The notes under the pieces: generated by a model | What the model was told of the DNA's origin: nothing | Database searches by the model: none | The model's input: only the letters and a program-made list of their open reading frames with translations | Origin: Acidimicrobiaceae bacterium | GTDB lineage: Bacteria; Actinomycetota; Acidimicrobiia; Acidimicrobiales; Aldehydirespiratoraceae | DNA: 64,000 nt | Reading direction: 5' to 3' | NCBI GenBank assembly: GCA_009842325.1 | Contig: VYFQ01000014.1 | Location: 1-64,000 of the forward strand | In this document: positions 43,597 through 52,343 of the stretch, piece by piece | Layout: every line of letters begins with the position of its first letter | Numbering within the stretch: the stretch's first letter is position 1 | Translations under genes and position numbers: made by a program

Positions 43597-45285
43597 ATGC
43601 GGCCGCTCACCAAGACTCTTCGCCAGGCCCGCAACCCGCGCCTGCTGGCCGCGTCGGCAGCCACCGGCGTGATCGTGGCGCTGGTGGTGGCCGCGTTCGA
43701 GACGCTGGCGCTCCACGTCGTGCTCGAGCGGGTCCTGCACCAGAACCTGGCCGTGCTCGCGCTGGCCCCCGTGCTGGGCATCGCAGCCTCCAAGCTGGTG
43801 CTGCGCACCGTGGGTGGCGGCACGTCGGGCTCCACTTCCGACGAGTACGTCAGGGCGTTCCATGAGCGCCACCCCAGCATTCCCATGCGGTTCCTTCCCG
43901 CCAAGCTGCTGGCGGGGGTCGCCACCATCGGCTCCGGGGGCGCAGTGGGCCTTGAGGGCCCCTCGCTGTACGCCGGATCGTCGGTGGGGCTGTTCGTTCA
44001 CGAGCGCCTGGGCCGCTTCTTCAGGCGCGACGAGGCCCGGCTGCTGCTCACCGCCGGAGCTGCGGCCGGGGTGGCGGCAGTGTTCAAGACCCCGGCCACC
44101 GGAGTCATATTCGCCCTCGAGGCCCCCTACCGCGACGACGTGACCCCCCAGGCGCTGCTCCCCTCGCTGATCGCGTCGGCCGCGAGCTACGTCACGTTCG
44201 TGTTCCTCGTCGGCAGCACCCCTGTCGTCCCATTCCTGGGCGAGGGCCCCGTCGACGTCGACGGTGCCGCCGCCTTGCTCGAGGTGCAGATCGGGGACCT
44301 GCTGGGAGCCCTCATCTTGGGTATCGCCGCCGGGCTGGGCGGCCGGGGCTTCGCCTGGCTGGTGCGCCAAGCCAAGCACGCCACCCACACGGTCTCCTGG
44401 CCCAGGCGGGCAGTGGCGGCCGCCGCGGTCATGGCGGGCCTTACGGTGTTGGCCGACGCCGCCTTCGGCGAGGTCCTCAGCCTGGGACCCGGAACCAGGG
44501 CGATGGAATGGGTCGTGCAGCAGGACGCGCTTGAGCTGATCGCCCTGCTTTTCGGGGTCAGGGTCGCGGCCACACTGGCCACGGTGCTGGGCGACGGCGT
44601 AGGGGGCCTGTTCATCCCGCTGGCCACTCTCGGGGTGATCGGCGGCCAGTTCGTCGGCGTGGCCCTGGACGCAGAGTCCACAGGCCTGTACGCCACGCTG
44701 GGCCTGGCCGCATTCCTCGGCGCCGGCTACCGGGCCCCTATCGCAGCGGTGATGTTCGTGGCCGAATCCACCGGTGCGGCCGCATTCGTAGTGCCTGCGC
44801 TGGTTGCCGCGGCGGTGAGCCAGGTGGTGGGCGGCCCGGCCTCGGTAACCGAGTACCAGCGATCCAAGCGGCTGGGCCATATCGAGCAGCGTTTCACCCT
44901 GCCGCTCAGCTCGATCCTCACCACGGACGTGCTGACGGTCCCGCCCGACGCGACCGTGTCGGAGTTCGTGTACATGCACGTCCTGGGCCGGCGCGAGCGG
45001 GTTGTGCCGGTCGTGTCGGGCAGTACGTATCTGGGCATGGCCCAGCTCTCGCAGCTGTCCTCAGTGAGCCGCGACGAGTGGGAGACCACCTCGGTCGAGT
45101 CCGTGATGGCGACGGACCTCCCGGCCGGGTCGCCGTCGTGGACTGTTCGGGACGCGGTGGTGGCCATGGAGGCGGCTGACGTCGAGGTGCTGGCCGTGAC
45201 CGACAGCGCCGGCAACTTCATCGGCGTAGTCACCGAGGACGACGTCGTGCGGCTCGGCGAGATCCTCGAGGAAACCGAGGGCTGA
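43597..45285 (+). CDS. ClC-family chloride channel/antiporter with CBS domains
   Basis: A 562-residue membrane protein with about ten hydrophobic segments. Selectivity-filter motifs are visible: GSGGAVGLEGPSLYAGSS (GxEGP) near residue 120 and GDGVGGLFIPLATLGVIGG near residue 335. The C-terminal 130 residues form a CBS pair (LTTDVLTVPPDATVSEFVY and VMATDLPAGSPSW), a regulatory nucleotide-binding module. The gating-glutamate region reads GLEGP. It is likely a Cl-/H+ antiporter or channel in the cytoplasmic membrane. Fluoride-specific subfamily markers are not seen. Confidence 0.9.
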   Translation: MRPLTKTLRQARNPRLLAASAATGVIVALVVAAFETLALHVVLERVLHQNLAVLALAPVLGIAASKLVLRTVGGGTSGSTSDEYVRAFHERHPSIPMRFLPAKLLAGVATIGSGGAVGLEGPSLYAGSSVGLFVHERLGRFFRRDEARLLLTAGAAAGVAAVFKTPATGVIFALEAPYRDDVTPQALLPSLIASAASYVTFVFLVGSTPVVPFLGEGPVDVDGAAALLEVQIGDLLGALILGIAAGLGGRGFAWLVRQAKHATHTVSWPRRAVAAAAVMAGLTVLADAAFGEVLSLGPGTRAMEWVVQQDALELIALLFGVRVAATLATVLGDGVGGLFIPLATLGVIGGQFVGVALDAESTGLYATLGLAAFLGAGYRAPIAAVMFVAESTGAAAFVVPALVAAAVSQVVGGPASVTEYQRSKRLGHIEQRFTLPLSSILTTDVLTVPPDATVSEFVYMHVLGRRERVVPVVSGSTYLGMAQLSQLSSVSRDEWETTSVESVMATDLPAGSPSWTVRDAVVAMEAADVEVLAVTDSAGNFIGVVTEDDVVRLGEILEETEG

Positions 45286-45299
45286 CCGCGGAGAGACTG

Positions 45300-45530
45300 T
45301 CAGTCGTCGTCGGCGGCGAACTCCGCCTCGGCCAACTCCTCGTCGGCGAACTCCTCGGCCCAGGACGCGTGCTCGGGCTTCACGTAGTCGTCCGGCTCGT
45401 TGAAGGATTCGATCAGCCCTTGGAGATCGTCTACCTGCGAGCGCTTGAACTTGCGGGCTTCCTCATACCTTCGGTGTCGCCCCTTCTTCACGGCCCAACT
45501 CCCGGTTTGACGGATTCGCAGAGCTTTCAT
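45300..45530 (-). CDS. 76-residue acidic-tailed hypothetical protein
   Basis: The protein starts basic (MKALRIRQTGSWAVKKGRHRRYEEARKFKR) and ends strongly acidic (EELAEAEFAADDD). Short actinobacterial proteins of this kind are found but uncharacterised. It is convergent with the ClC gene, ending 15 bp away. The ATG at 45530 was preferred over a longer upstream frame because the region before it is unlike protein and lacks a ribosome site. Confidence 0.55.
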   Translation of the reverse strand: MKALRIRQTGSWAVKKGRHRRYEEARKFKRSQVDDLQGLIESFNEPDDYVKPEHASWAEEFADEELAEAEFAADDD

Positions 45531-45591
45531 TGTACCGGACGGGTGCCGCCGGCCCACCCGAATCGCTACTGCGGGGCTGGTCGGAATGTGG

Positions 45592-46752
45592 TCAGGCCAC
45601 CGGCCGGTGACTGCGCTCCTCGAGGACGAGTTGGCCGTTGTCGAATGCCAAAGCGGCCTCGCCCGCGACCAGCCGCCGCAACGGCTCACCCACCATCTCC
45701 GAACGCCATCCCCGGGCCAGCCGAGCGTCTGCGTCGCCGCGGATCAGGGCTTCGATGTCGGCCCTCGTGGCCAGCAGCGACGGCTCGATCATGCGGTTGC
45801 GGGCGAGCTGGCTCACCCAGGAGGTCACCAAGCCCACGGCCGGGCGAAGGCGGTCGGCCGCCTCGGTGCGGGCCGTGCGCTTCGGGGGTGGGCGCCAGTC
45901 GGACACGAGCCCGTCGGCGACCGCCTTGAGGATGGCCGGCCCCAGACGGCCGCGGGCCACGCCCTCACCCACGCCCCGCACCGCGGCCAACTCCTCGGTC
46001 GTTCGGGGCGCGGCCTGCGAGACTGACACCACCGCGACGTCTGACAGGACGTGGCGGACCGGCTGATTGACCTTGGCCGCCCGAAGCTCACGCCACATCG
46101 CCACCGATCGGACCACAGGCAGATCGCGGCGCCTCAGATGTCGCACTTCCTTGAGTCGGGACCAGGCTTCCTCAGGTCGCTGGCCCTGCCGGTTGCGTTC
46201 GAGCAGCAGCTCGAACTCGGCTTGGGCCCAGTCCTGCCGGCCCAACTCCTCGAGCCGAGCGGCGAGCCGTTCGTGGATCTCCAGCAGGTGCATCACATCG
46301 CTGGCCGCGTAGTCGAGTTGCGAAGCCTTCAGCGGCCGTGCCAGCCAGTCGGTGAGCCGGTCCGCCTTCGGGGGCCTCCAGCCGATCTCGCTCTCATAGA
46401 GCGAAGACAGCGCGGGCGTGCCGAGGCCCAGGAACCCGGCCGCGATCTGCGTGTCGAAGATGCGCCCGGGGACCGCCCCGCAGCAGTGGTCGAGCACCTC
46501 CAAGTCCTGTCCCGCCGCGTGGGCGACCATCAGACCGCCCGCTCCGAAGACCTCGGCCAGTGGGGCCACATCCACAGCCAGCGGGTCTATGAGGACCAGA
46601 TCGGTGGGCCAGGCGATCTGGATCAACGCAGCCTGGGGCCGGTAGGTGCGCTCCCGGTGGAACTCGGTGTCGAGCGCGAAGCGAGGCTCGGCGGAAACCG
46701 TTCCCACCACGTCCCGAAGCCCCTGGTCGGAGTCGATGTAGCGGTAGGACAC
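45592..46752 (-). CDS. rnd: ribonuclease D
   Basis: A 386-residue DEDDy 3'-5' exoribonuclease for tRNA 3' maturation. The exonuclease residues are in DTEFHRERTY (D-x-E), HAAGQDLEVL (D) and YAASDVMHLLEIH (Y-x3-D). A HRDC domain follows (AKVNQPVRHVLSDVAVVSVSQ), then a second helical region. The start is GTG at 46752; the longer upstream frame has the composition of non-coding sequence. It lies 56 bp after the MobA-rhodanese gene. Confidence 0.9.
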   Translation of the reverse strand: MSYRYIDSDQGLRDVVGTVSAEPRFALDTEFHRERTYRPQAALIQIAWPTDLVLIDPLAVDVAPLAEVFGAGGLMVAHAAGQDLEVLDHCCGAVPGRIFDTQIAAGFLGLGTPALSSLYESEIGWRPPKADRLTDWLARPLKASQLDYAASDVMHLLEIHERLAARLEELGRQDWAQAEFELLLERNRQGQRPEEAWSRLKEVRHLRRRDLPVVRSVAMWRELRAAKVNQPVRHVLSDVAVVSVSQAAPRTTEELAAVRGVGEGVARGRLGPAILKAVADGLVSDWRPPPKRTARTEAADRLRPAVGLVTSWVSQLARNRMIEPSLLATRADIEALIRGDADARLARGWRSEMVGEPLRRLVAGEAALAFDNGQLVLEERSHRPVA

Positions 46753-46808
46753 CGCGGCGCGGCCGCGGGAGCGAGAGCGGGAGCGGCGATCGCGGGGCAC
46801 TGGGTCCG

Positions 46809-47804
46809 TCAGGCGGACGCGGGGCCCGTCTCCACCGGTCGACCCGACTGGTGCCAGGCGTTCGTTCCTCCGGCGACGTTGACCGCGTCCACACCCAGGG
46901 ACCGGAGGAACCCGACGGCCTGCCCGCTGCGGCCCCCGACCGCGCACACCACGCACACCGCCTGGCCCGCCGACGCCATCCTGAACTCATCGACTGCCTC
47001 CGGGACCGATGCAAGCGGCACCAGCACTGCGCCCGGTATGCGCACGTCGGTGTACTCGTCGGGCTCACGCACATCGAACACGGCCGCTCCGGCGGCGCGC
47101 CGACGCTCTAGCTCGTCGATGTCTATCTCGGGGATGTCGGCGTCTTGCATGCCCGCCTCTTCTGTGTGGCCGTCGCCAAGCGTAGTTGGGGCAAGGTCCT
47201 CGGGACGGTCCGCGTCGGCGTACCAGTTCGTTCCGGGCACCTCGACCGCGACCGTCCGCAACTGCTGGGCCGCCTGGTTCAGTGCCCTAACTCCTGTGGC
47301 GAACGCCTCCGACAGCCGCGGCAGGCATCTCCGGTGCCACCCGGAATGCGTCCACTGGGGAACCCCACCGCCCAGCGGTACAACCAGGTCGGCGGGCGGC
47401 GGGCCGGCTCCAGAACGGTCGGTGGCATCGGCGAGGCGATCAATCACCAACCGCACTGCGGTCGGGTCGGGCGCCTTTGCGTCGCAGGGCAGAGTCACCA
47501 CCGTGTCCGGGCCGGAGCCGCCGGGCGGGTCGAGCGCGTCGAGGGCGGTGATCACCCCTCCCAGCGGGCCCTGTCCGGGATGGCGATCCGGTACGTGATC
47601 CAGGCCCAGGGCGCTGAGACGAGAACGGTCTCCGCCCACCACCAGCACGGGAGCGGCCCCCGCGGCCCGCAGCGCGCCCGCGGCACGAACCACCATCGGC
47701 TCTCCCTCGATCTCGATGAACGCCTTGTCGGTGCCCATCCTGGAACTGGCTCCACCCGCCAGCACGGCCCCCATGCAGCGGAGGGGTGACGCCGACCTAT
47801 CCAC
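46809..47804 (-). CDS. MobA-like molybdenum cofactor nucleotidyltransferase fused to a rhodanese domain
   Basis: A 331-residue two-domain protein. The first about 200 residues are a MobA-type nucleotidyltransferase with LAGGASSRMGTDKAF and the conserved LPCDAKAPDP, expected to add GMP to molybdopterin. The last 100 residues are a rhodanese with VFDVREPDEYTDVRIPGA and active-site CAVGGRSGQA. The domains are joined by an acidic linker (DIPEIDIDELERRR). The fusion could supply sulfur or tune cofactor maturation. The GTG at 47804 overlaps the DUF3151 stop by eight bases; the ATG at 47774 is the alternative start. Confidence 0.8.
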   Translation of the reverse strand: MDRSASPLRCMGAVLAGGASSRMGTDKAFIEIEGEPMVVRAAGALRAAGAAPVLVVGGDRSRLSALGLDHVPDRHPGQGPLGGVITALDALDPPGGSGPDTVVTLPCDAKAPDPTAVRLVIDRLADATDRSGAGPPPADLVVPLGGGVPQWTHSGWHRRCLPRLSEAFATGVRALNQAAQQLRTVAVEVPGTNWYADADRPEDLAPTTLGDGHTEEAGMQDADIPEIDIDELERRRAAGAAVFDVREPDEYTDVRIPGAVLVPLASVPEAVDEFRMASAGQAVCVVCAVGGRSGQAVGFLRSLGVDAVNVAGGTNAWHQSGRPVETGPASA

Positions 47805-48258
47805 GCGGCCCCGAGCTGTCTGGATGAGGCCAGTCAGGGTCGAGTTGCACCAGGAACAAGGCGCACCGCTCGGCCTCGTCGGTCTCCCCGATCCGCCCGG
47901 CGACACGCTGCAGCCCGCTGAGGGCGCGCAGGAAGCCGCGGTTCGACGGATACTTCCAGCGCACGTAGCCGGAGCCGCGCCAGCCGCTGGCCCTCAGCCG
48001 GTCCAGGCCGCGGTGGTACCCGGTGCGGAACGCGGCGTAGGCCAGAGCCGGAGGCGCGCCCGCCGACTCGAGGGTCTCGCCGAGCGAGGCCCAGGCCTCC
48101 AGGCTGACCGGCCGGCGCTCGCAGACTGCGCCTATTGCGGCCACGGGATCGTCGCTGGCGGCGGCCCCAGCCAGCGCGGCCCGGACCTCGTCGGGCTCAG
48201 GGGGCAGAACGGTCTCAGGCGGACCGTGCCGCAGGAGGGGAACACCGGCGTCACTCAT
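47797..48258 (-). CDS. DUF3151 family protein
   Basis: A 153-residue actinobacterial helical protein. Family features are the LPPEPDEVRAAL opening and AAFRTGYHRGLDRLRASGWRGSGYV, then NRGFLRAL and ERCALFLVQLDPDWP. It has no known catalytic role. The gene overlaps the MobA-rhodanese start by eight bases and is divergent from the small membrane protein at 48294. The start is the ATG at 48258, not the longer frame. Confidence 0.85.
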   Translation of the reverse strand: MSDAGVPLLRHGPPETVLPPEPDEVRAALAGAAASDDPVAAIGAVCERRPVSLEAWASLGETLESAGAPPALAYAAFRTGYHRGLDRLRASGWRGSGYVRWKYPSNRGFLRALSGLQRVAGRIGETDEAERCALFLVQLDPDWPHPDSSGPRG

Positions 48259-48293
48259 CGCCGCCGAGGCTACAACTACCCTCCGCCAGAGTG

Positions 48294-48554
48294 ATGGGTG
48301 AGTGGGTCGACGCCGAGTCCCTGCAGGCAATCCTCCTCGGCGCGATCGTGGCCCTGGGGGTCCTTGCCGCGCTGGTGATGCGGGTCGTGCGCAGGCTGCT
48401 GCTGCGACTCGTGCTGGTGGTGCTCATCGGCGCGCTGGCTGCGAGCCTGTGGCTGCAACGCGCCGATCTGCAGGACTGCGTGGAGACCTGCTCGTGCAAG
48501 CTGTACGGCCAGGAAGTGGCCGTTCCCGCCGACGCCAACCCCAACTGCGCCTGA
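48294..48554 (+). CDS. 86-residue membrane protein
   Basis: A small protein with two hydrophobic segments, AILLGAIVALGVLAALVM and LLRLVLVVLIGALAASLWLQ, separated by an Arg-rich turn (RVVRRLLLR). The C-terminal tail has three cysteines (CVETCSC) and would lie outside. It is preceded by no clear ribosome site; ATG at 48294 or GTG at 48291 could serve. The family is not recognised. Confidence 0.55.
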   Translation: MGEWVDAESLQAILLGAIVALGVLAALVMRVVRRLLLRLVLVVLIGALAASLWLQRADLQDCVETCSCKLYGQEVAVPADANPNCA

Positions 48555-48576
48555 CCGGAGCCCGACCGGGCAGTTC

Positions 48577-49533
48577 TCAGTCGAACGTCAATCCGACGAG
48601 TTCCTCGCTCAACGCCCAGAGCCGCGTCGAGGTCTCCGCATCGTCGAGATAGGCCATCCGCCCCTTCTCGCCCGGCCCGACGACCGTCGGCCCGCAGTCG
48701 GCCAGGTAGGCGCCGTTGTGGCCGGCCGCCTCGACGGCTGTGGCGGCCCACACCTGGGTGGCCGCGCCGGCCTCGACGCTCTTGAACTTCAGCCCGCCGC
48801 CGCCCTTTCCCTCGGCTTCGTTCTCGGCTCGCCGGGCCATCAGGCGCTCGATCATCTCGGGTGTCATGTGGCGGCCAAGGTTCGTGACGATCGCGCCGGG
48901 GTGCACCGATACCGAGAGCAGTCGCTCGCCGTGGCGGCGGGCGAGCTCGGCGGCGAAGCGTGCGTTGGCGCTCTTGGACCGGCCGTAGGCGATCCACGGG
49001 TCATAGTCGGCCCTCTCGAAGTTCGGATCGTCCAGCGCCACGTCGGAGATCCTGTGACCGCCCGACGACAGCGTCACCACACGGGGCCGGTCAGCCGCCA
49101 GCAACAAGGGCATGAGTCGCGCCGTCAGCGCAAAGTGCCCGAGGTGGTTGGTGCCGAACTGGGTCTCGAAGCCGTCGGCGGTCCTCCCCTCGGGGCAGCT
49201 CATGATCCCCGCGTTGTTGAGGAGAACGTCGATGCGGTCGATGTCGGCCCCGACCGCATTGACGAAGGATTCGATGCTGGCGAGGTCGGCGAGGTCGACC
49301 GTGTACAGGGTGAGGTCGGCGCCGGGCACGGACCCCCGGATGCGCGCTGCCGCCTCGGCGTTCTTCTCCCGATCGCGCGCCAGCATCAGGACCCGTGCGC
49401 CCCTGGCCGACATCGCCCTCGCCGACTCCTCGCCCAGACCGCTCGACGCTCCGGTGATCGCAACGATGCGACCTGACAGGTCCACACCCTCGAGGACCTC
49501 GTCGGTCGTCGACTCTGCACCGAACACTCCCAC
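48577..49533 (-). CDS. short-chain dehydrogenase/reductase
   Basis: A 318-residue NAD(P)-dependent oxidoreductase of the SDR family. It has the cofactor motif TGASSGLGEESARA, NNAGIMS, and catalytic YGRSKSANARFA (Y-x3-K) with the upstream Ser in TLSSGGH. Domain order matches the retinol dehydrogenase/protochlorophyllide reductase-like SDRs, but substrate cannot be inferred. The start is the GTG at 49533, six bases after AGGAGG; 49539 and 49527 are alternatives. It ends a minus-strand run with the acyl-CoA dehydrogenase and pyruvate kinase genes. Confidence 0.88.
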   Translation of the reverse strand: MGVFGAESTTDEVLEGVDLSGRIVAITGASSGLGEESARAMSARGARVLMLARDREKNAEAAARIRGSVPGADLTLYTVDLADLASIESFVNAVGADIDRIDVLLNNAGIMSCPEGRTADGFETQFGTNHLGHFALTARLMPLLLAADRPRVVTLSSGGHRISDVALDDPNFERADYDPWIAYGRSKSANARFAAELARRHGERLLSVSVHPGAIVTNLGRHMTPEMIERLMARRAENEAEGKGGGGLKFKSVEAGAATQVWAATAVEAAGHNGAYLADCGPTVVGPGEKGRMAYLDDAETSTRLWALSEELVGLTFD

Positions 49534-49566
49534 GATCACCCTCCTCGTGCCGGCCAGCCTGGTGCC

Positions 49567-50805
49567 TCAGATGGGAAGGTCACCCGTGGCACGACGGGTG
49601 GATCCGGTGTCGCTGAACGCCGCAATCGTGCGCTGCGCGATCCGCATCTGGTGTATCTCGTCGGCACCGTCGGCGAAGCGGGCCCAGCGGGCGTGCTGGT
49701 ACATGTGGGCGAGCGGCGTGTCCGTCGAGTAGCCGAGCGCGCCGTGCACCTGGATCGAGCGGTCGATCACACGGTTGAGGGTGTTGGCCACGAAGTGCTT
49801 CGCCATCGACACCTCCGACTTGAAGTCCTCTCCGCGGTCGATCTTGTAGGCCGCGTGGAGGACCATGAGCTTGGACTGGTAGACCTCCATCGCGGAGTCG
49901 GCGATCATCCACTGGATCCCCTGCTTCTCAGCCAGGAGCGAACCGTGCGAGAAGCGGTTCAGCGCCCGGTCCACCATCATGTCGAGGGCGGTCTCTGCCT
50001 GGGCGATCCACCGCATGCAGTGGGCTAGGCGGGCCGGTCCGAGCCGATACTGGCCGAGCAGGTGGCCCTGTCCGCGGCCGCCGAGCCGCTGGTCGTCGTG
50101 GACCCGGAGGTCCTCGATGAGGATCTCGGAATGGCCGGTGCTGCCGTGCATGGTCTCGATCTCGCGGACCTCGTTCCAGCCATCGTGGGGAAGGTCGATG
50201 ATGAACGCGGTGTTGGCCGCCTGCGGGATGTCGGGGTTGTCCTCGGTGCGGCAGATGAGGATGGCGAAGTCGGCCCGGTGGGCCTGCGAGATGAACCACT
50301 TGCGGCCGTTGATCACCCACTCGTCGCCGTCGGTGTACGCACGGGTCTGTATCAACGTGGGATCGGAGCCGGCGACCTCGGGCTCGGTCATGGCGAAGCA
50401 CGACCGCGCCGTACCGGCGCAGAGCGGCCTGAGGTATCGCTCGGCCTGCTCTGGCGTCGCCCAGTGCAGCAGCGTGTGCATGTTGCCCTCGTCGGGTGCC
50501 TGGCAGTTGAACACCCACGGTCCGTAGTAGGACTTGGCCGCCTCGGCCTGGACCATGGCCAACTCGACGTGCCCGAGGCCCATCCCGCCCCACTCCGGGG
50601 GCATGTGGGGCAGCCACAGCCCGGCCGCCTTGGCCTGTTTGCGCAGGCCGATCAGGGCCGAGACGCGCTCGGCGCCGGCGAGACCCTCGCCGCCGTCGCT
50701 TCCCTCGATCCGGTCGGCGACCGGAGCGATGACCTCCTCCACGAAGGCGCGGACCCTCCGCCGCAGCTCCTCCACCTCGGGCGACAACGTGAAATCGATG
50801 GCCAT
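49567..50805 (-). CDS. acyl-CoA dehydrogenase
   Basis: A 412-residue FAD-dependent acyl-CoA dehydrogenase. It has the N-terminal helical domain, the flavin/substrate strand MTEPEVAGSDPTLIQTRA with DEWVINGRKWFISQAHRAD, and the C-terminal helical domain ending in HGALGYSTDTPLAHMYQHAR. The catalytic base position is in the ADGADEIHQ loop. Length fits the family. The chain preference is not readable. The start is ATG at 50805, 28 bp after pyk. Confidence 0.92.
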   Translation of the reverse strand: MAIDFTLSPEVEELRRRVRAFVEEVIAPVADRIEGSDGGEGLAGAERVSALIGLRKQAKAAGLWLPHMPPEWGGMGLGHVELAMVQAEAAKSYYGPWVFNCQAPDEGNMHTLLHWATPEQAERYLRPLCAGTARSCFAMTEPEVAGSDPTLIQTRAYTDGDEWVINGRKWFISQAHRADFAILICRTEDNPDIPQAANTAFIIDLPHDGWNEVREIETMHGSTGHSEILIEDLRVHDDQRLGGRGQGHLLGQYRLGPARLAHCMRWIAQAETALDMMVDRALNRFSHGSLLAEKQGIQWMIADSAMEVYQSKLMVLHAAYKIDRGEDFKSEVSMAKHFVANTLNRVIDRSIQVHGALGYSTDTPLAHMYQHARWARFADGADEIHQMRIAQRTIAAFSDTGSTRRATGDLPI

Positions 50806-50832
50806 GGGCCCGGCTGGAGCCGGCGAATTCGC

Positions 50833-52266
50833 TTAGGGGACGCGCTCCAGGCGGAGCACGTTGGCGCTGCGCGACCGGTTGTCCGCGCCGGCCAGGATCC
50901 CGACGATCTCGCCGGAGCGAGCGAAGTCGCGGTCGCGGGCCACCGCCACCGCCTGGCGGACCATCTCCTCGTTGGAACCCCTGTCCTTGACCAGCACCGG
51001 TGTGGTGCCCCAGCTCAGGGTGAGCTGCTGCACGGTCCTGGCGTTGTGGGACAGGCCGATGATCCGGGCATGGGGCCGGAACCGGGCCATGGACCGCACG
51101 GTGAAGCCGGTGCCGGAGATGGCCAGGATGGTGGAGATCCCCAGCCCGTCGGCGGCCCGCCAAGCGGCCATTGTCATGGCGTCGGTGATCGAGGCGGCGT
51201 CGCGGGTGGAATCGTCGGTCATACGCAGCTCGGCGAGGCGCTCGGCCCACAGCTCGTAGTCGAACTCCTCGTCGGCCCGCTGGGCGATGCGGTCCATGGT
51301 GCGGACCACGTTCGCAGGATCGGTCCCAACAGCGGTCTCGCCCGAGAGCATCAGCGCCGAGGAGCCGTCGAACACGGCGTTGGCCACATCGCTGGCCTCG
51401 GCCCGGGTGGGCGACGGGCGCGACACCATCGACTCGAGCATCTGCGTGGCGGTGATCACCGGGCGGCCGCCGGCGATGCACTGCTGGATGATCTGCTTCT
51501 GGAGATGGGGCAACTCCTCGATGCTGCACTCGCTGCCGAGGTCGCCGCGGGCCACCATGATCGCTCCGGCGGTGTCGATGATGCCGGCCAGGTTCTGCAC
51601 TGCTGCCCTGGTCTCGATCTTGGCGATCAGCAGCGGGCCCCGGGGATGGGGCTCGGTGCCGACTCGCCGGATATCGTGGGCGGAGCGCACGAACGATATG
51701 GCCACCATGTCCACGCCTAGTTCGATGAAGGCGTCGAGCGCCACGAAGTCGCTGGGAGTCGGCGTGGACATCCGCAGCCGGTCGGCGGGGATGTGCACGC
51801 CGGGGCAGCCCGACAGGACGCCGCCGTGGATGACGCGGACCTTGAGGCGGTCGCCGCCCTTGTCGATGACATCGAGCACCACCCGCCCGTCGCCCACGTC
51901 GAGGGTGTCCCCCACCAGCACGTCGTCCATCAGGCCGTCGTAGTCCACCTCCACGACGCTGTCGGTCGAGCGGTCGCTGCCGACCACCAGCTCGACGGTG
52001 CTGTCGGCGTGGAACCGCACCGGATCCTCGCCGAAGCTGGCTGCCCGCACCTTGGGTCCGGGAAGGTCTACCAGGATCCCCACCGGCCGGCCCTCCTGCT
52101 CGGAGACCCAGCGGATGCGCTGGTAGCGCTCGATGGCCTCGTCGAGCGTCCCGTGGGCCAGCCCGATGCGGGCCACGTCCATTCCGGCCGCCATCATGTC
52201 CCGGAGCGTGGACTCGTCCTCGCTGGACGGACCGATGGTGGCGACGATCTTCGTGCGGCGCTGCAT
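50833..52266 (-). CDS. pyk: pyruvate kinase
   Basis: A 477-residue glycolytic enzyme making pyruvate and ATP. The family blocks RRTKIVATIGPSSEDE, AIMVARGDLGSE, TATQMLESM and GSSALMLSGETAVG are clear. In the usual RxNFSHG block this protein has ARIGLAHG, so the Asn and Ser that bind K+ are lost, and in the LDxxGPE block it has LVDLPGPKVR, with Lys in place of the Glu that defines K+ dependence. It may thus be K+-independent. The start is ATG at 52266; it is divergent from the phosphodiesterase gene. Confidence 0.93.
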   Translation of the reverse strand: MQRRTKIVATIGPSSEDESTLRDMMAAGMDVARIGLAHGTLDEAIERYQRIRWVSEQEGRPVGILVDLPGPKVRAASFGEDPVRFHADSTVELVVGSDRSTDSVVEVDYDGLMDDVLVGDTLDVGDGRVVLDVIDKGGDRLKVRVIHGGVLSGCPGVHIPADRLRMSTPTPSDFVALDAFIELGVDMVAISFVRSAHDIRRVGTEPHPRGPLLIAKIETRAAVQNLAGIIDTAGAIMVARGDLGSECSIEELPHLQKQIIQQCIAGGRPVITATQMLESMVSRPSPTRAEASDVANAVFDGSSALMLSGETAVGTDPANVVRTMDRIAQRADEEFDYELWAERLAELRMTDDSTRDAASITDAMTMAAWRAADGLGISTILAISGTGFTVRSMARFRPHARIIGLSHNARTVQQLTLSWGTTPVLVKDRGSNEEMVRQAVAVARDRDFARSGEIVGILAGADNRSRSANVLRLERVP

Positions 52267-52343
52267 GTCCACAACGCTATCGCCGGCGGTGGACACCTGT
52301 GGATAACTGCCTGCCTGTGCCATGCGCCCATTACGGTGCGGGC

